A stretch of 64,000 nt of DNA from Carallia brachiata. Lineage: Eukaryota; Streptophyta; Magnoliopsida; Malpighiales; Rhizophoraceae. The translations under genes were made by a program, and so were the position numbers. The first letter of the stretch is position 1, and every line of letters starts with the position of its first letter. The stretch is taken from the NCBI GenBank assembly GCA_021464245.1, contig JADCRB010000098.1, positions 1,798,001 through 1,862,000 on the forward strand, read 5' to 3'. A model generated the notes under the pieces. The model worked only from the letters and a program-made list of their open reading frames with translations. It had not been told where the DNA came from and did not search any database. Shown in pieces: positions 13,139-25,725 of the stretch.

Positions 13139-13620
13139 TTTTTTACCAATAAAAATAACATATATTAATAAAAATAATCAGAAGATAACAAATACAATAA
13201 AGCGTTAGAAGGGTTGTAAACTCAATTTGAGGGACAGAGACTCTCCCTAAACTGTCTTGCAATCCAATCAACAGAAATATTAACACTCCTAAATACATAA
13301 CAAAGAGTACAATGAATAATAATAGATTTAAAAAGTTTAACGTCATGTAAAATTAGAGTTACATTCCATGACCAGCCATCTTTATCCTATTGCAGGAGGT
13401 TGTAGAGAAGTTCACTATCTATCTCAATAATACTCTTAGAGAGCTTCAAATTTGCGAAAAATTGGAACCCCAATAATAAAGCCTTTGCCTCAACTTGGAC
13501 AACTGTCCTAACAGCTCTAGTAAATGCTCGGCCATCAATTAATTCCCCTTTATCATCCCTACAAATAATTGTCATGCCAGCTCTCGAATTCCTAAATGCT
13601 CGAACCCCCTTATTCTGTTG
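13139..13620 (-). mobile_element. LINE fragment: RNase H domain and 3' tail
   Basis: On the minus strand the peptide RDDKGELIDGRAFTRAV, then VEAKALLLGFQFF, then IIEIDSELLYNLL, is the plant LINE RNase H pattern (RVT_3 type): mid-domain acidic Glu in VEA and Asp in EIDSE. After a stop the frame resumes with remnants of the C-terminal part. The 3' end on the minus strand is a poly-A run (plus-strand T-run at 13133-13143) after an AT-rich trailer. 5' truncated and broken, so a dead copy. Confidence 0.7.
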
Positions 13621-13988
13621 CCTTTGTAAAAAAATATTGCATCATTTTCATTTCTAATATATGTTGCCTTTGTAAAAAAAAATTTAAAAATATTTAGAAA
13701 AATAATTTTATACACTCATTCGATATACATATACGGGTACAAGTCTTTTGATATTGCGATCTAAAAAAGTACCAACTTTGTTTATTTTGCTGAATTTTGA
13801 TTAATTTGATCAATTCAACTCGTGAATTTTGAAAATAATGTCTTCCCTAAAAATTGATAGTTATACATTGTTTGCATTGCATCAGCATCCACCTATGAGT
13901 TATGTAAATAACTAACAACAAAAATTTTAAAAATAACTAACTGCAAATTTTAAAAAAGTTAACATTTGTGATTCATTTATAAATTTAA

Positions 13989-15762
13989 CTAGGTTTGAAC
14001 CCGTGCGTTGCGCGGGTTGTACATTTTTTTTAGATATATATATATATATATATTTTTAGTATTTGACTTTTTTATTTCTCTTTGTTTTTTTGATGATTGA
14101 AGCACCATATTTTAGTGAGAGAGTAAATTCAAGAGAGTCAATTAACTCTGTCATAAAGATTGTAAGGGGAAAAAAATTATATAAGAATCTGATTTTTTTT
14201 GTTTTTAAGTGGAAACAAATTGTCAAATTGAATATTAAAATTTATTGGGAAGGAAATGAAAAGAAAAAATTAATTGTTATTAATGACAATAGTTAGCATG
14301 ATTAAATCATATGAAATTAAAAAAATTATAAAAAATAATTTTTATTCTATTTTATAAATAAAAAATTTATTTCTTATATGTAAATTGTAAAATCTGAAAT
14401 AACCAAATTGTGACAAAGGTAATATAGGATAATTATTAAAAATTAAAGACAAAAATTTTAAAATTACCACAGAAGATCTAAATTTAAAGAGGAGTTTTCT
14501 CTAAACTTCCCTTTTTATACACTTCCCTTTTCTCATTGTTGCAAACTTAGTAATAAAAGCCCCCTCCTAAGTCTGGAAAAAAAAGCAAGAAAAAAAATAC
14601 TATTATCTAAAAAACCCAAAAAAAATGGTTTCCTCCGATCAAGACAACGATTTATTTTCTAGGGTAGAAAGAACATGCAGTCATCGAAGAACCAATGTTA
14701 ATCTTGAAAGTCCCGGAAATACTCAAATAATATACCAAAAAAAGGGAAAAAAAATCAAGCATGTAAGAGATCAAGGTAATGGAACATTTCCTTTGCTTAC
14801 CTTTAACAGGACAGTAAAAGATGATGAGCAATTTTACCAACACATGAAATTGAAGTTGGAAACAATGAGACATTGAATTTTACCTGAAATTTTGGACGAT
14901 TACAATGCAGTTCAGTCGTGCAATCTGATTGCTTCTATGACACACAAATGGTAAGCCACTCACTTATATAATAGGTAAGTCTCTCAACTGAGTTATTATT
15001 TATAATTAATGTAAATTTCGGTTATGAGCTTTGGGAATAATGCACGGCGAAGTAGACTTTTGGGTAGATTAGTTTGAGTTACAAATTGTTAATTTCGGTT
15101 ATGAGCTTTGGGAATAATGCACGGGGAAGTAGACTTTTTAATTGGTTGGTTATTTTTGCCAATACATGGAATTAAGTATACTTTTGGGCAGATTAGTTTT
15201 GAATTACAAATTGTTAATTTCGGTTATGAGCTTTGGGAATAATGCACGGAGAAGTAGACTTTTGGGTAGATTAGTTTCAGTTACAAATTGTTAATTGGTA
15301 GGTATATTAATGGGCCAGATTTAATGTGGTATATTAATGTGGTATATTAATAATATTAAGAGGTCATCAAGTTTTGTATTAAATACAATTCTCTCTATAT
15401 ACATTTTGTCCTAAAACTTAATAAGTGATATAAGATAACTATTAAAAATTAAAGAGGAAGATTGTAATTTCGGTTATGAGCTTTGGGAATAATGCACGGA
15501 GAAGTAGACTTTTTGGTAGATTAGTTTGAGTTACAAATCGTGGTTATGATACGGCAAGTAATGAGGAGAAGCAAATTCATTTCTTTCAGTTATCCTTTCA
15601 TTTAGTTTAGTTTTTTTTATAAAAAAAACTAAAGAGGGAAATTATAATAAAAGAGGAAAAAGAAAATTATAATAAAAGAGAAAAATTAGATATGTTGCCA
15701 CGTGGCAGCATGAATTAAGGGGAAGCTTTCTCTAAACTTCCCCTTTATACTAATTAAATAGA
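13989..15762 (-). mobile_element. Non-autonomous Helitron, 1.77 kb
   Basis: Read on the minus strand, the element starts TCTATTTAATTAGTATAAAG (5' TC end at 15762) and ends CTAG (at 13989). It is inserted between an A (15763) and a T (13988), as Helitrons are. Just inside the 3' end is a GC-rich hairpin, ACCCGCGCAACGCACGGGT, at 13996-14017, which is the diagnostic 3' stem-loop. No Rep/helicase frame is present, so it needs a helper in trans. The interior holds four copies of a 75-bp motif. At about 14490-14530 a second copy of terminus-like sequence (TTCTCTAAACTTCCC) suggests a nested or duplicated end. Confidence 0.82.
15013..15541. repeat. Four spaced copies of a 75-bp motif inside the Helitron
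   Basis: Copies begin at 15013, 15091, 15216 and 15466 with AATTTCGGTTATGAGCTTTG and run through AATAATGCACGG and AGTAGACTTTT to GATTAGTTT..TTACAAAT. Spacing is irregular (78, 125 and 250 bp), so they are interspersed rather than a clean tandem array. Near identity among copies suggests recent amplification. No open frame follows them. Confidence 0.88.
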
Positions 15763-16417
15763 TTTAACAAACTGACTTACATTAAATATTTTAAAAATTA
15801 TTGACTAAAATTTGAAAAATTAAATAGCTATTGAACTACTTAACAAACTTATCAGCAAGATGGATCACACATTAGTCTCTTCTCAAAATGGTTGGTTCGG
15901 ATTGGTCAAATTGGTGGCTGGCGACCCAGATTAACGATATACAAAATGGTAAGTGTGAACTTATCTCAAACCGAAGAATGAAGGCAGACGTGTCATAAGC
16001 AGGCAAACTTATTCTCTCGCTCCTTTGTTTAAGGATAAAATTATACTACCGGACAAAAATTTTTGTTTTATTTTTTCCGAATTACAATAAGTTCATTATT
16101 TTGTATAATAACATTATTATTTTTTAACATAAAAGTTAATTTTTTTATTACAAAAATTAAAATTTTCATTACACAAAAAAATAAATGTTGTAATTAAGAC
16201 AAAACTCGATTATGAAAGTATAACGAGATTCTTTATTTAAGCCCTATGGCGTAGAGCCGAAAGCCGAAGAGGCGAAACAGCGCTTTACCTCGTGCGTAAC
16301 TCACGAGAACAAAAGAAAACAAAGTCAGGAACTCAGCTCACAAGAAAAACAAGAAACTGATCCCCAAAGAAAAGAAATAAATAAAGAAAGGGAAAAAGGC
16401 AAAAGAAAGAGAATTAA
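15763..16417. other. Upstream region of the EF-hand gene
   Basis: Contains no gene. It should hold the promoter and 5' UTR of the EF-hand gene that starts at 16418; the last 200 bp (from about 16230) are purine-rich and GC-richer than the AT-rich stretch at 16040-16200. No TATA box was clear enough to mark. Confidence 0.4.
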
Positions 16418-19400
16418 ATGGAAAGCACTAGAAGCACACAAGAGAGGAAAAAAAGTGGAGGGAATGGGCAGGTGCTGGACGGTTCAGATATAATGGAGTT
16501 GGTTGGGAACCAGGAGGTGTTTAGCAGCTTCGTAGATCATAAGTTCCAAGAGCTTGACAAGGACCGAGACGGTCGCCTCTCTGTGAAGGAACTCGAGCCT
16601 GCCGTCGCCGATATTGGTGCCGCCCTTGGCTTACCTGCTCAGGGCTCTTCTCCTGACTCTGATCATATCTACTCCGAGGTTGGTCCCCCAAAGTTTGCTT
16701 CCTTATTTTCCTTCTTCGTTTTCTTCTTCCCATTTTTTGTTTTTACAATCGCTATTAATGAATTCAAACAAGGGCTTGACTGCTCGGTACCTGTACCAAA
16801 ATTAATAAAAATTTAATTTTTTTATTTTTTTTAAAATTTAAATTTAAATTAATATTACCTTAAAATATAAAATATAAATATTATATAAATTTTTTAAAAA
16901 ATTAATAAAATAATATAAAAATTTTATTATTTTATTAAGTATACGTACTTTCAATACATAAATCTTTATATGCTCAACTTTTCTCGTCAAACAATGTCAT
17001 TTTCAAGGATAAATTATATGTGCACGCAAACTTAACGAGTCTTAATCTATGCTTTGGTATAATTCCCAGAGGGAATTAATGATCGTAATTAAGATACCAA
17101 AAAACAAAATTGATGACCAAGGAGGATTATTTAAGGGCAGAGGGTAGCTAGTTTGTAATTGGGTGCTTGTCTAGTTGCATAGGTATTTGTTAACGGATTC
17201 AAAAGTATAGGCCCCCTGTTTTTTTTATTTCAGACCATTAAATTAGTTAAAAAGAAAATTTTCTCTTAATTCACCCAATATTGAAGATTTTCGTATGGTG
17301 TACTATTGAATATTATTACAAGGAGAAAAAAAAAAGGAAAAAGAAATAACAAAAAGAAGATGTGTTACACTCGAGCTATGGCGTGAGCTTCTACAACGTT
17401 TATTTATAATGTCTTTTTGTTTCACATTCCAAAGAAAATCCCTATTAGTTCAAGGAAAAATGTGAAAAAAAAAAAAACGACAGGTCGGCTTGGGGGGACT
17501 TGGCTTTTCTTCAATCGCCATTTTCCTTTCCGAGCAACGATAAACATTCTGAAAATTATTTATAAAATATTAGAAATATATTATAAAAAATTATTAATTT
17601 TTTTGACACTATTAAAAAAAATAATTAATAATTCTTTTTATAATTATATATTATAACATATTTCATAAGATCATTTTTAAAATATTTATCATTATTATTC
17701 CTTTCCCACTTAGACTTGTTTGTTTGTTAGTTTTTTTTCTTTTGTTTCGGCTTAATTTGTTACGGAGGAATCTAGTGACGAATGTCATGGAAACTTGCGT
17801 GTGAATTGCAACTGGAAGTCCGAAAGCAGATGGGCCATTGTATACGTCAAGTTATTTTCTTCCTCGCCGCCCATGACTTGTTACTTCGTTAGCTTCATGA
17901 TAAACGTGGAACGTGGAAGCGTTTAATTATATAATATTAGAGATTTTTACTTTATTTTTTTTAGGAGTCTAATTTATTCATAATTTTATTTATATAATAA
18001 ATAAAGTCAACATAAAATAATATAATAATTTATATTTGTATAATAACAAATGATGGGTGAATTATATTTAAAAAGTAAATAAAAATAATAAACACCATTA
18101 TATCATGCCTAAAAAATTTTTAAAAAAAAGTTGCTTGGTTACTTTTTATTTCTCTCTTACTCTTACTATGAGAAAGAAACCAAGAGGGAAAAAAAATAAA
18201 AGTCGGGGGGTCGGTTTTTTTAGTGTATAAATTAGCCTTTTAATTTTTTTTAAAGAAGATTAACTAGGCTCTTAAGTTAAAAAAAGGAAAAAAAAAAAAA
18301 AAAAGAGAGAGAAAAAGGAGAAAGTCGTTGCCGATTATAGATGGGCCAATAGCCCAATAAGCGGAAAAGGGTCTGTACTGCTTTGCTTACTTTTCCGAAT
18401 GGGGAGGGCCCATTGTCATGGGCTGAATATATGTTGAGAATTGCTTGGTAGCTGCTGGCCCAAAATCAATCTAAGTGCCCCACCACCATTCTCATTTTAG
18501 CTAATATGATATAGGCCTACGCCTATTGGACCGCCACTGAAAAAAAAGGCCTGCTATTTGTAGACCCAAAATCAATCGTTTTGTGACACGTCAGTCTTTC
18601 GTTTTGTAATTTTCGGCATGCAAATTTGCTTGGGGAGGCAGGACCACTTTGGCTTGGTCATTTTATGGGTCTCTCTTTTGCCAGTCAGTCTGGACTGTTT
18701 TGGTTTTCGTTCATGGAATTATTATATTTTCAAAGTAAATTCCTTTAATAACTTTAATTTTTCTTATTTTGTTAGAGAATGTAGAGTTTGGAAATAAAAG
18801 TTGCGCTTAAACTACGGTATATTTTGGAATAACAAAGAATTGTCACCAATGTGTATTCTATGGACTTGTCTATGTCTCTGGCTGTGCTTGTTGATCTAGC
18901 TGATTGAATTTTCATTTAGAAATGAACTGAGACTCTGCAATGAACATGTGACAGGTTTTAAACGAATTCACCCATGGCAAACAAGAGAAAGTGAGCAAGA
19001 CCGATTTTAAAGAGGTTTTGTCAGATATTCTGCTAGGCATGGCCGCCGGTTTGAAGCGAGACCCTATAGTGATTCTCCGCATTGATGGAGAAGACCTGCT
19101 AGAGTTCATCAATGGGCCAGGTTATGAACCAGAAATGTTGTCCATATTTTCACAATTAGAGTCCCCTGATGGGTCTCTTCACAATTATATCATTAAGGCC
19201 TTGGAAAAACTCACCGTTGATCAAGGGATGCCCCCCTCTTCCGATTCTTGGGTGAGTGGCTCAATACTGGTTTCAATGCCCCATCAAGTTCTAAAGAAAC
19301 GCACCAGTTTTGGGATCTTAGTAGACATTGGTACTTAGTTTCAAATTTGAATTATATTCTGTTGTCCGGCTTCCTTTCTCTGTGTAGGTGATGAGCTCCT

Positions 19401-20896
19401 TTGTGGAGCCAGCTCTGCAGGCTTGTCACATTGGCCAAGATAATGATAGTCCCGTCTCCCAAGACACATTCTTGGTGGAATTTAAGAAAGTATCTGAGAA
19501 TGTGGCTCAACGTCTCAAAGAGCAGCCTGTGATTGTTGCTCACAGTGAATGTACCTATGATGGGAGTGCTATCAAGAGGTTGTTATCCAACAAGTTTGAG
19601 TTGGACAAGGTTTGGGATTCTTGATGCTGCTTTTGTTTTCTTTCATCTATAAATAAAATGTTGTGTTTTCTTGTTTAATTTCTGCCTGTAGATTACGATT
19701 AACTCATTAGTTTATGACATTGCATTTATTGTCAATGCAGACACTGAACTCAGCTCTAGAAAATGTGCCTAAAGATCGTAATGGGAAAATATCCAAGGAT
19801 TATTTACGTGTGGCACTAGATGCGGTGGCTTCATCTGCGAATCTACCTCCAATTGGTGCAGTTGATGAGGTAATTAGGAAGAATAACACTTGGGATTACA
19901 CTAAAACTTTATTTTTAACTTGATTAACTACTTGATGTGACAACTTCTAAAATTATTAATACCAAACAAAAGTTAATTTATTTTTTATTTGAACACCATT
20001 ACAGCACTATAAGGATTGCTATCCAAGGATTTGGGCAAATGCAACTGCATCTTAACTTTTTATAATCGTTGTGATATTTTTTTGTAACAAAAAAATAATA
20101 ATATGTACTTTTTTTATTACAAAAATATTGAGATGATTATAAAAACTTAAGACATCATTTGAACAAAAATTTAAATAAAAATTTTCTGATGTTGTAATTT
20201 TTTTCCTTTATATTTTTATGATACAAATATCAACTTTTATATCAACTCTTTTTCCCAATGATTTAAAGGTGTACTCTCTTAGTGTGATTGGGGGGTTTAG
20301 GATTTTATTTCTAAAATGCAGGATCGAAACTAGTTAATAAGGAAAAGTAACGCTTCTCCTTATCTAACTCAAAGTAAATGCTATTATAGACTGTTTTTAA
20401 TAGGATGTTCTTAGAAATGAGTCTGAATTAAAATTTAAATTATAGATCTATACCTCTCATATGTCATTTAATAAAACAAAACAATCAATAAGAAAATATA
20501 AAGGCCCTAGTTGCTTAATCAAAACAAGTATCACAAACACTCAATTAAGCCACTTTCAACTTTCATCATTGAGGATGTAAGTAGCACCATCTGTCCATTT
20601 TTTACATTTTTAATTGACTTTTTGTTCCTGTCTCTCATGCTAATTTCATTACCAACTCGTTAACTGAATTTTGAACTTAAATTGATTGACAGATGGATAA
20701 GGTTGTGAGCGAAGTATTCAAGATGATGGCCACGGACGACGGAAAGCTGGTAAAAGAAGATGAATTAAAGAAGATATTGACTGAAATATTAGGAAGTATC
20801 ATGTTGCAATTAGAAGGCAATCCCATCTCAATTTCTTCAAATTCTGTCGTGCACGAGCCCCTGGCCTCCTCCACCACCACACTTTTGCAGCCCTAA
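16418..20896 (+). CDS. SCS: EF-hand calcium sensor, SCS-like (SnRK2-interacting)
   Basis: Predicted 370-residue calcium-binding protein of the family whose Arabidopsis member (At4g38810, SCS) binds and restrains SnRK2 kinases in ABA and osmotic signalling. Five exons, all phase 0: 16418-16678, 18955-19251, 19388-19609, 19741-19869, 20693-20896. EF loop 1 (residues 47-58, DKDRDGRLSVKE) is canonical, with Asp at 1, 3 and 5, Gly at 6, Glu at 12. The loop near residue 270 (PKDRNGKISKDY) and that near 316 (ATDDGKLVKEDE) are degenerate, so probably only the first binds calcium tightly. The C-terminus ends in a Ser/Thr run. No signal peptide or membrane segment is seen, which fits a cytosolic or nuclear protein. 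The 2.3-kb first intron separates the canonical EF hand from the rest; in Arabidopsis a shorter isoform lacking it comes from a second promoter. The name rests on family memory; the EF-hand call is firm. Confidence 0.88.
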
Positions 20897-21113
20897 AAAT
20901 GTCTGTGTATGGTGATATCCTATAAAATCAAGCTGTAATAGGAAGTGACTAGTTGTTTATTAGCTATGAGTTGAGGATGGGTTGTAAAATCGCACTTCCA
21001 TGATGATTCAAGCTTTATCAATTATAATCCTCTTGTCTGCATGGCGTATTCCTTTCTCCTACATGTACGAATGGATCTACCTAGTCACTTAAATTTTTTT
21101 TAGTCTTCTATTT

Positions 21114-21152
<39 letters not shown>

Positions 21153-21318
21153 ATCTTAGTTTCCAACTACCAAATTAGATAGCGAATTTTTTTGTTGCCT
21201 GACAAATTGACAAAGGGGAGCCTTCAGTTGGATTGTTTACGAAAAGAGCAAGCTCAACCACCAAACAGTGGAATGAAGAAGTAATTGCCTTTGGATGATT
21301 ATTATTCTGTACCATGTA
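20897..21318. other. 3' flank of the EF-hand gene with (TA)n tract
   Basis: Likely 3' UTR just after the stop at 20896, with AATTATAATCC-type AT words near 21020 but no decisive poly(A) signal. A (TA)n microsatellite runs from about 21117 to 21150. No gene. Confidence 0.5.
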
Positions 21319-21327
21319 TATTGATAT

Positions 21328-21552
21328 GGAAAAAATTAGAGTTCCGGAATTTGGGCATCTGCTCGAATATTTTTTTGTTCAATAAGTTTATAATTTTGTG
21401 CAACAAGACTGTTATTTTGTGCAATAAGAAAAACCTGTATTTTTTTATATTTTTTTGTTGCATAAAGTGATAATCTTGTTGCACAAAATCACAGTCTTGT
21501 TACACAAAAAAAATTCGGACAAATGCCCGATTCTCGAAGTGTAATGACACTC
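21328..21552. mobile_element. Long-TIR MITE with 9-bp target duplication (Mutator-like)
   Basis: The 225-bp element is almost wholly a foldback. The left arm contains GAATTTGGGCATCTGCTCGA and continues with TGTGCAACAAGACTG, and the right arm is its inverse. Perfect 9-bp direct repeats TATTGATAT flank it at 21319-21327 and 21553-21561. Long TIRs with a 9-bp duplication fit Mutator-like MITEs. The mirror-image open frames on both strands at 21285-21484 are a product of this symmetry, not genes. Confidence 0.8.
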
Positions 21553-21623
21553 TATTGATATTGTTTTTGGGCACGGGTACATCACCCGAGAAGTATGCCC
21601 GATTATTGTTTCGATGGTGGGAC

Positions 21624-22270
21624 CAATGATTTAAGAAATGGACCGGACCGGCCGGTTCAACCAAAAAAATCGAGAACCGGTCCTAGAACCGGTCTGGTTC
21701 AAGCCTGAAAATGGAATTTGGACCGGACCGAAAAAACCGGTCAAAAACCGGAAAAATCGGTTCAAAACTGGGAAAATCGGTAAAAAATCGGACCGGTTGA
21801 ACTGGTCCAATTTAAATCAAAAATTTTAAATTATAATTTGACTCAAAATTTTATCTAAATCATAATTAAGACTCTAATTTTAACTAAAAATTTTAATTTA
21901 GTCCTCAATTAATTAAAATTTTCAATTTAATCTTTAAAATTTAAAAATTAATATTTAATCACAATTTATAAATATTATTTTTTCAATTAATTTTTATAAA
22001 TTATATTTTGTTAAATATACTAATTGTAATATCTTTAATGTATGTAAATATTAATATAATTCTTAAAATACACTTTATTTTAAATATTTATTATCATTAT
22101 TATATAATAACATTTTATATAATTATATAAGTTATATAAAAATTTAATTTTTATATATTTAATATTAAATACCGGTTTTACCGGTTTAACCGCAATTTTA
22201 CGGTCAAACCGGTTGAACCTTAAATCTCTCATTTTCCAATTCAATGACCGGTTCGGTTCTGACAACCTTA
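21624..22270. mobile_element. MITE rich in ACCGG/CCGGTT inverted words
   Basis: Both ends are packed with GACCGGACCG, GGTTCAACC and ACCGGTTC words in opposite orientation (21640-21800 and 22165-22260) around an AT-rich core. Candidate flanks GGTGGGAC (21616-21623) and GGTGGACG (22271-22278) match only partly, so the exact ends are uncertain. It resembles the sub-terminal composition of the hAT-like MITE at 7469-8266. No transposase. Confidence 0.6.
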
Positions 22271-22557
22271 GGTGGACGCACCACTTAAAAAAATTGTAAA
22301 GAATAGAACAATTTTTTAAGGGTATTTTGGGTTTTTGACGTTTCTGATAATTTCAACTCATTCGGGCATTAGTTGGGAATTTTTTTTGAAAATTGTACTT
22401 TTTTCAATTGTTTTTGTTCAATTTATATGTCTTTGTCAGAAAACGAAGGAAGTTGAAAAGAGCATTAATCCAGGAAAATCTTATACTCAACAGACAGAAT
22501 CAGATGTCCTACCAGCAGATGATCTACTGAAAATATCCAAAACTCCTTGGATTTAAT

Positions 22558-23943
22558 CTAGGCTGTGTAATGCTGATCCGGAATTACTTTTGAATATAAA
22601 GCAAACACCAGGCAAGAAATTGCCGGCCCAGCCCAGAAGACCCAATGCCCATTCCACAAATGCCCACCTCTAACTACTGCGGGGCCCAAACACCTTGCTG
22701 GATTAAGCCCAGCTCCTGCATATCCTTTCTTTGTCGTCACAGTAGTAGACACAAACACTAGTATTCCCATCATTGCTCCCATAATGATGCGAACTGTAAC
22801 TACTCCCAGGGCCTTGGATTGGCGACGATCAAAGGCAATTGATACCGAAGCAAATAGGAACACAAAACCACATATTATCTCAAGCATAAGGGCCGAGCCC
22901 GTATCGAGGCCGATCACGACTGGCCCATGATCTGGGCTTGGGGCAATGATCGTGAGGGTGCAGCCTCCGAGTGAAAATGTTCTTTCAATGTTGCTATTTA
23001 CTACGGACTTCAGCGCTTGGGCACCCAGAACACCTCCAGCGCATTGAGCCAGAATGTATATGATAGCCCTTGACAGTGAAATGAGGCCGTTGAGGAAGGC
23101 AGCGAAGGTGACCATGGGATTGATGTGGCCGCCGGAAACCGGCAAGGTCGTGACAAGGAGGATTGTGCTGATGATGGCCACAAGACATGACAATACGAGG
23201 TTGGGTACTTCTAAATGGGACTCCATGGTGGAAATCACTATGGTGTCCAATGCAAAGACGAGAGTTGCTGTGCCCAACAGCTCTGCCACTGAGGCCCTCC
23301 ATACCTATCAAAATAAAATCATCACTTCTTCAGAGACTTGCTACCAAGGAAGGGAAGAGAAAAATTTACGAGCAAACATTTTCACTATTTAAGTTGCAAA
23401 TTTTTTTCCGCGTTTATATATCGCCCCAATAAATTCGGGTAAGTACCGAAATGATCACATTTGGGGTATTAAAAATAGGAACAATAATTTTTTTCAACGC
23501 CGATGATAACTTTTTAGAACGTACATATAATTATAAATTGAATTTAAAAAACTGTTTCATGCTTTTTTTAAAAAGAAATTGACACAGTAAAAATTTTATT
23601 AAATACACAATAATCTCTAAATTCATAAGAAAAGTAGACTAATTTAAATTGAAACTTTAAACAAAACCAAACTAACAGTTAAGGAGAAAAATTCATCCAA
23701 GCCTATTATCATTCCCCATTTAATTGAATCCTCTTGCTGTTGCTTCTTGGCCTCTGGATGTGATGATATCTCAAACCTACAAAATCATGTAAGAAAGTTA
23801 ACATTTAATTCCTCGCATCTAACAACCATGAGAATGCCAAGAGAGAAGAACTGTGAGAGAGATTTTACGATGAATTTGGACTTGCAATCGCTGCAACTCG
23901 AAAGGGATAATCCTCCATTGTCTTCATTAATACGCATCAACAT
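22558..23943 (-). CDS. XIP: XIP aquaporin, copy A (NPM / NPARC)
   Basis: X-intrinsic protein, a plasma-membrane channel of the MIP family; members conduct glycerol, urea, boric acid or hydrogen peroxide more than water. Three exons give 302 residues: 23943-23882, 23776-23677, 23304-22558. The start ATG at 23943 directly follows an in-frame TAA. Exon 1 ends with the donor TGCAA|GT, which copy B shares. Exon 2 ends GLDEFFSLT and exon 3 opens VWRASVAELLG. Six membrane helices are expected. The first pore box is SGGHINPM (Met replaces Ala of NPA). The second is GAGLNPARCLGP, whose NPARC signature marks XIPs. The length is normal for XIPs. It is one of four XIP-related loci here, all on the minus strand. 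Confidence 0.92.
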
Positions 23944-24989
23944 TTACATAACCCCTCTGAATTTTTCCATGGGCGAAATCCTTGTTGTTTAATTTATAGC
24001 CTAACATCAAGATTTACACATGGTCGGAGGCATCGCACATTTTTCGTTCTGTTACGTTGATGGCCAATGCTGAGCATCCCGAGCATTAAATATTTATAAT
24101 CGGCAAACAATATTCCTTTTCCTCGTTGCCCAATTCTATAAATCTTCTTCGCCCTCATTTCAATGGATCATGATTTTAACATGCTCATTTATATTATAAA
24201 TTCTTAGTCGTGTAGCAATGAAGAAATTTACTTTAATTAGACTGCTTTTAATTTGACATTTAGGTTGTTACAATTTAATGTTTATTCTGTTTTTCTTTCT
24301 TACCAACAACTTATACTGAAGGGTTAATTTATTTTTGTGACCAAAAGGTTATAAGATCAAGCTACCCTATCATCATTTTTTACATTTAATTGTAAATTTT
24401 TGCAATTAACACACAATTTCAATTGAACGAGCTTATACTTATAGACGTGTTAAAGTTTAACATATAATTGAATCTAATCTAAAAACTTTAAATATAGGGT
24501 TGATTATTTTCTCAATTGAAATGATTTCTACTTGCCGTCTAAACTAATAAAATAGCTTATCACCATGTCAACGGAGAGTTTTGAAATTCAATCTGCTAAT
24601 GCATCTCTTGGAATATATCGAAGATGCCTTCTTTTGATGTAAGACAATGGACGAAAAAATAAAATTCTCTTCCCTGTGAGTTCATTTTTGTTTCCATTTT
24701 AATTTTCTTATCAGACAGGCTAAAAGACATGCAATTTAAATTTTCTTTTTTTCTTTTGATCATTGCGGAATGTGTAAATCTAGTCTAACTACCATACATA
24801 CTAGCTAGCAAAGATTCTTGGGAGGCTGACTCCCTTTATGTCCTCCAAAAGTACGCCCTTCGAAGGGACATCCAATAAAATTGAACGATACAAAAAAAAT
24901 TAGCATGACTCGTGCCTAAAGATGACACGCACAAAGCAAGAAATTGTGCTATTTAATTTTTTTTTTTTTTGGTCGATGCTAATTAAATT
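23944..24989. other. XIP copy A upstream region, no gene
   Basis: About 1 kb between the start of XIP copy A and the XIP pseudogene. It should hold the promoter of copy A. No coding motif is seen on either strand. Confidence 0.5.
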
Positions 24990-25725
24990 TTCTTTGGATA
25001 GAAGGATATGGTAAATGGTAGAGCGTCGGCCCATGGGTCCAATTTCCAATAAGCTTTCAATGAGCTTCAAACAATTTCCTGTCCGAAACAGCTTGCTGGA
25101 CTTACCCACTCCAGCAGAACCTTTTGCCCTGGCCAGCGTTGTTGAGACGTACACAAGAAGGCCAACCAATGCTCTAATAACAAAGCAAGTGGAATGTAGG
25201 CCCAACGGCTTGGCTTGGTGTTTATGAAATCGTGTTGACAAGAACTGAAAACGAGTACGAATCCACAGATGGTCTCCGTGCAAAGTGCCCGGCCTTCTCC
25301 AGGCCCACATCATTGTGCTTCTCTGGGTCTGGCAAAATGACAGTGAATTAGTAAGTGAAAATTTATTTTCAATATTGATCCTTAGAATCGGTATCAAGGA
25401 TAATGCATCGGGAAAATCACCAATACATTGAGCTAATTGTATTATGATGACTTTAGATGGTGGTATGTTTATAATTGAGTTAAATTTGTTGGCCGAAAAT
25501 GGGAAAGGTTGCAAGGAGGAGGTCAAGTCAATAAAACACGAAAAAACAAGGCTGGTATATGCATGTTTGGGCCTCAAAAGATGATAACACTGTCCGATGC
25601 AAAAGCAATAACCGCTGCGCGTATTAGCCCTGCCACAGATGCTTTCAATACTTGATGAACAAATACCGACACTTGTGCAACTGAAAAAAAATAAAGTAGT
25701 TGTAAAGGCTCTCTAGCGTCCATTA
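24990..25725 (-). pseudogene. XIP aquaporin pseudogene 1
   Basis: Minus-strand fragments align in order with the XIPs on both sides: FFSVAQ then LKASVAGLIRAAVIAFASDS (equivalent of WRASVAE..TATLVFALDTIVIS), QLAQCIGDFPDALSL, NIENKFSLTNS, GLEKAGHFARRPSVDSYSFS in another frame, and RALVGLLVYVSTTLARAKGS with AGVGKSS in place of the NPARC box. Stops and frame changes interrupt it, and the first NPA region is not recognisable. It cannot make a channel. Position and orientation fit a tandem duplicate between copies A and B. Confidence 0.85.
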
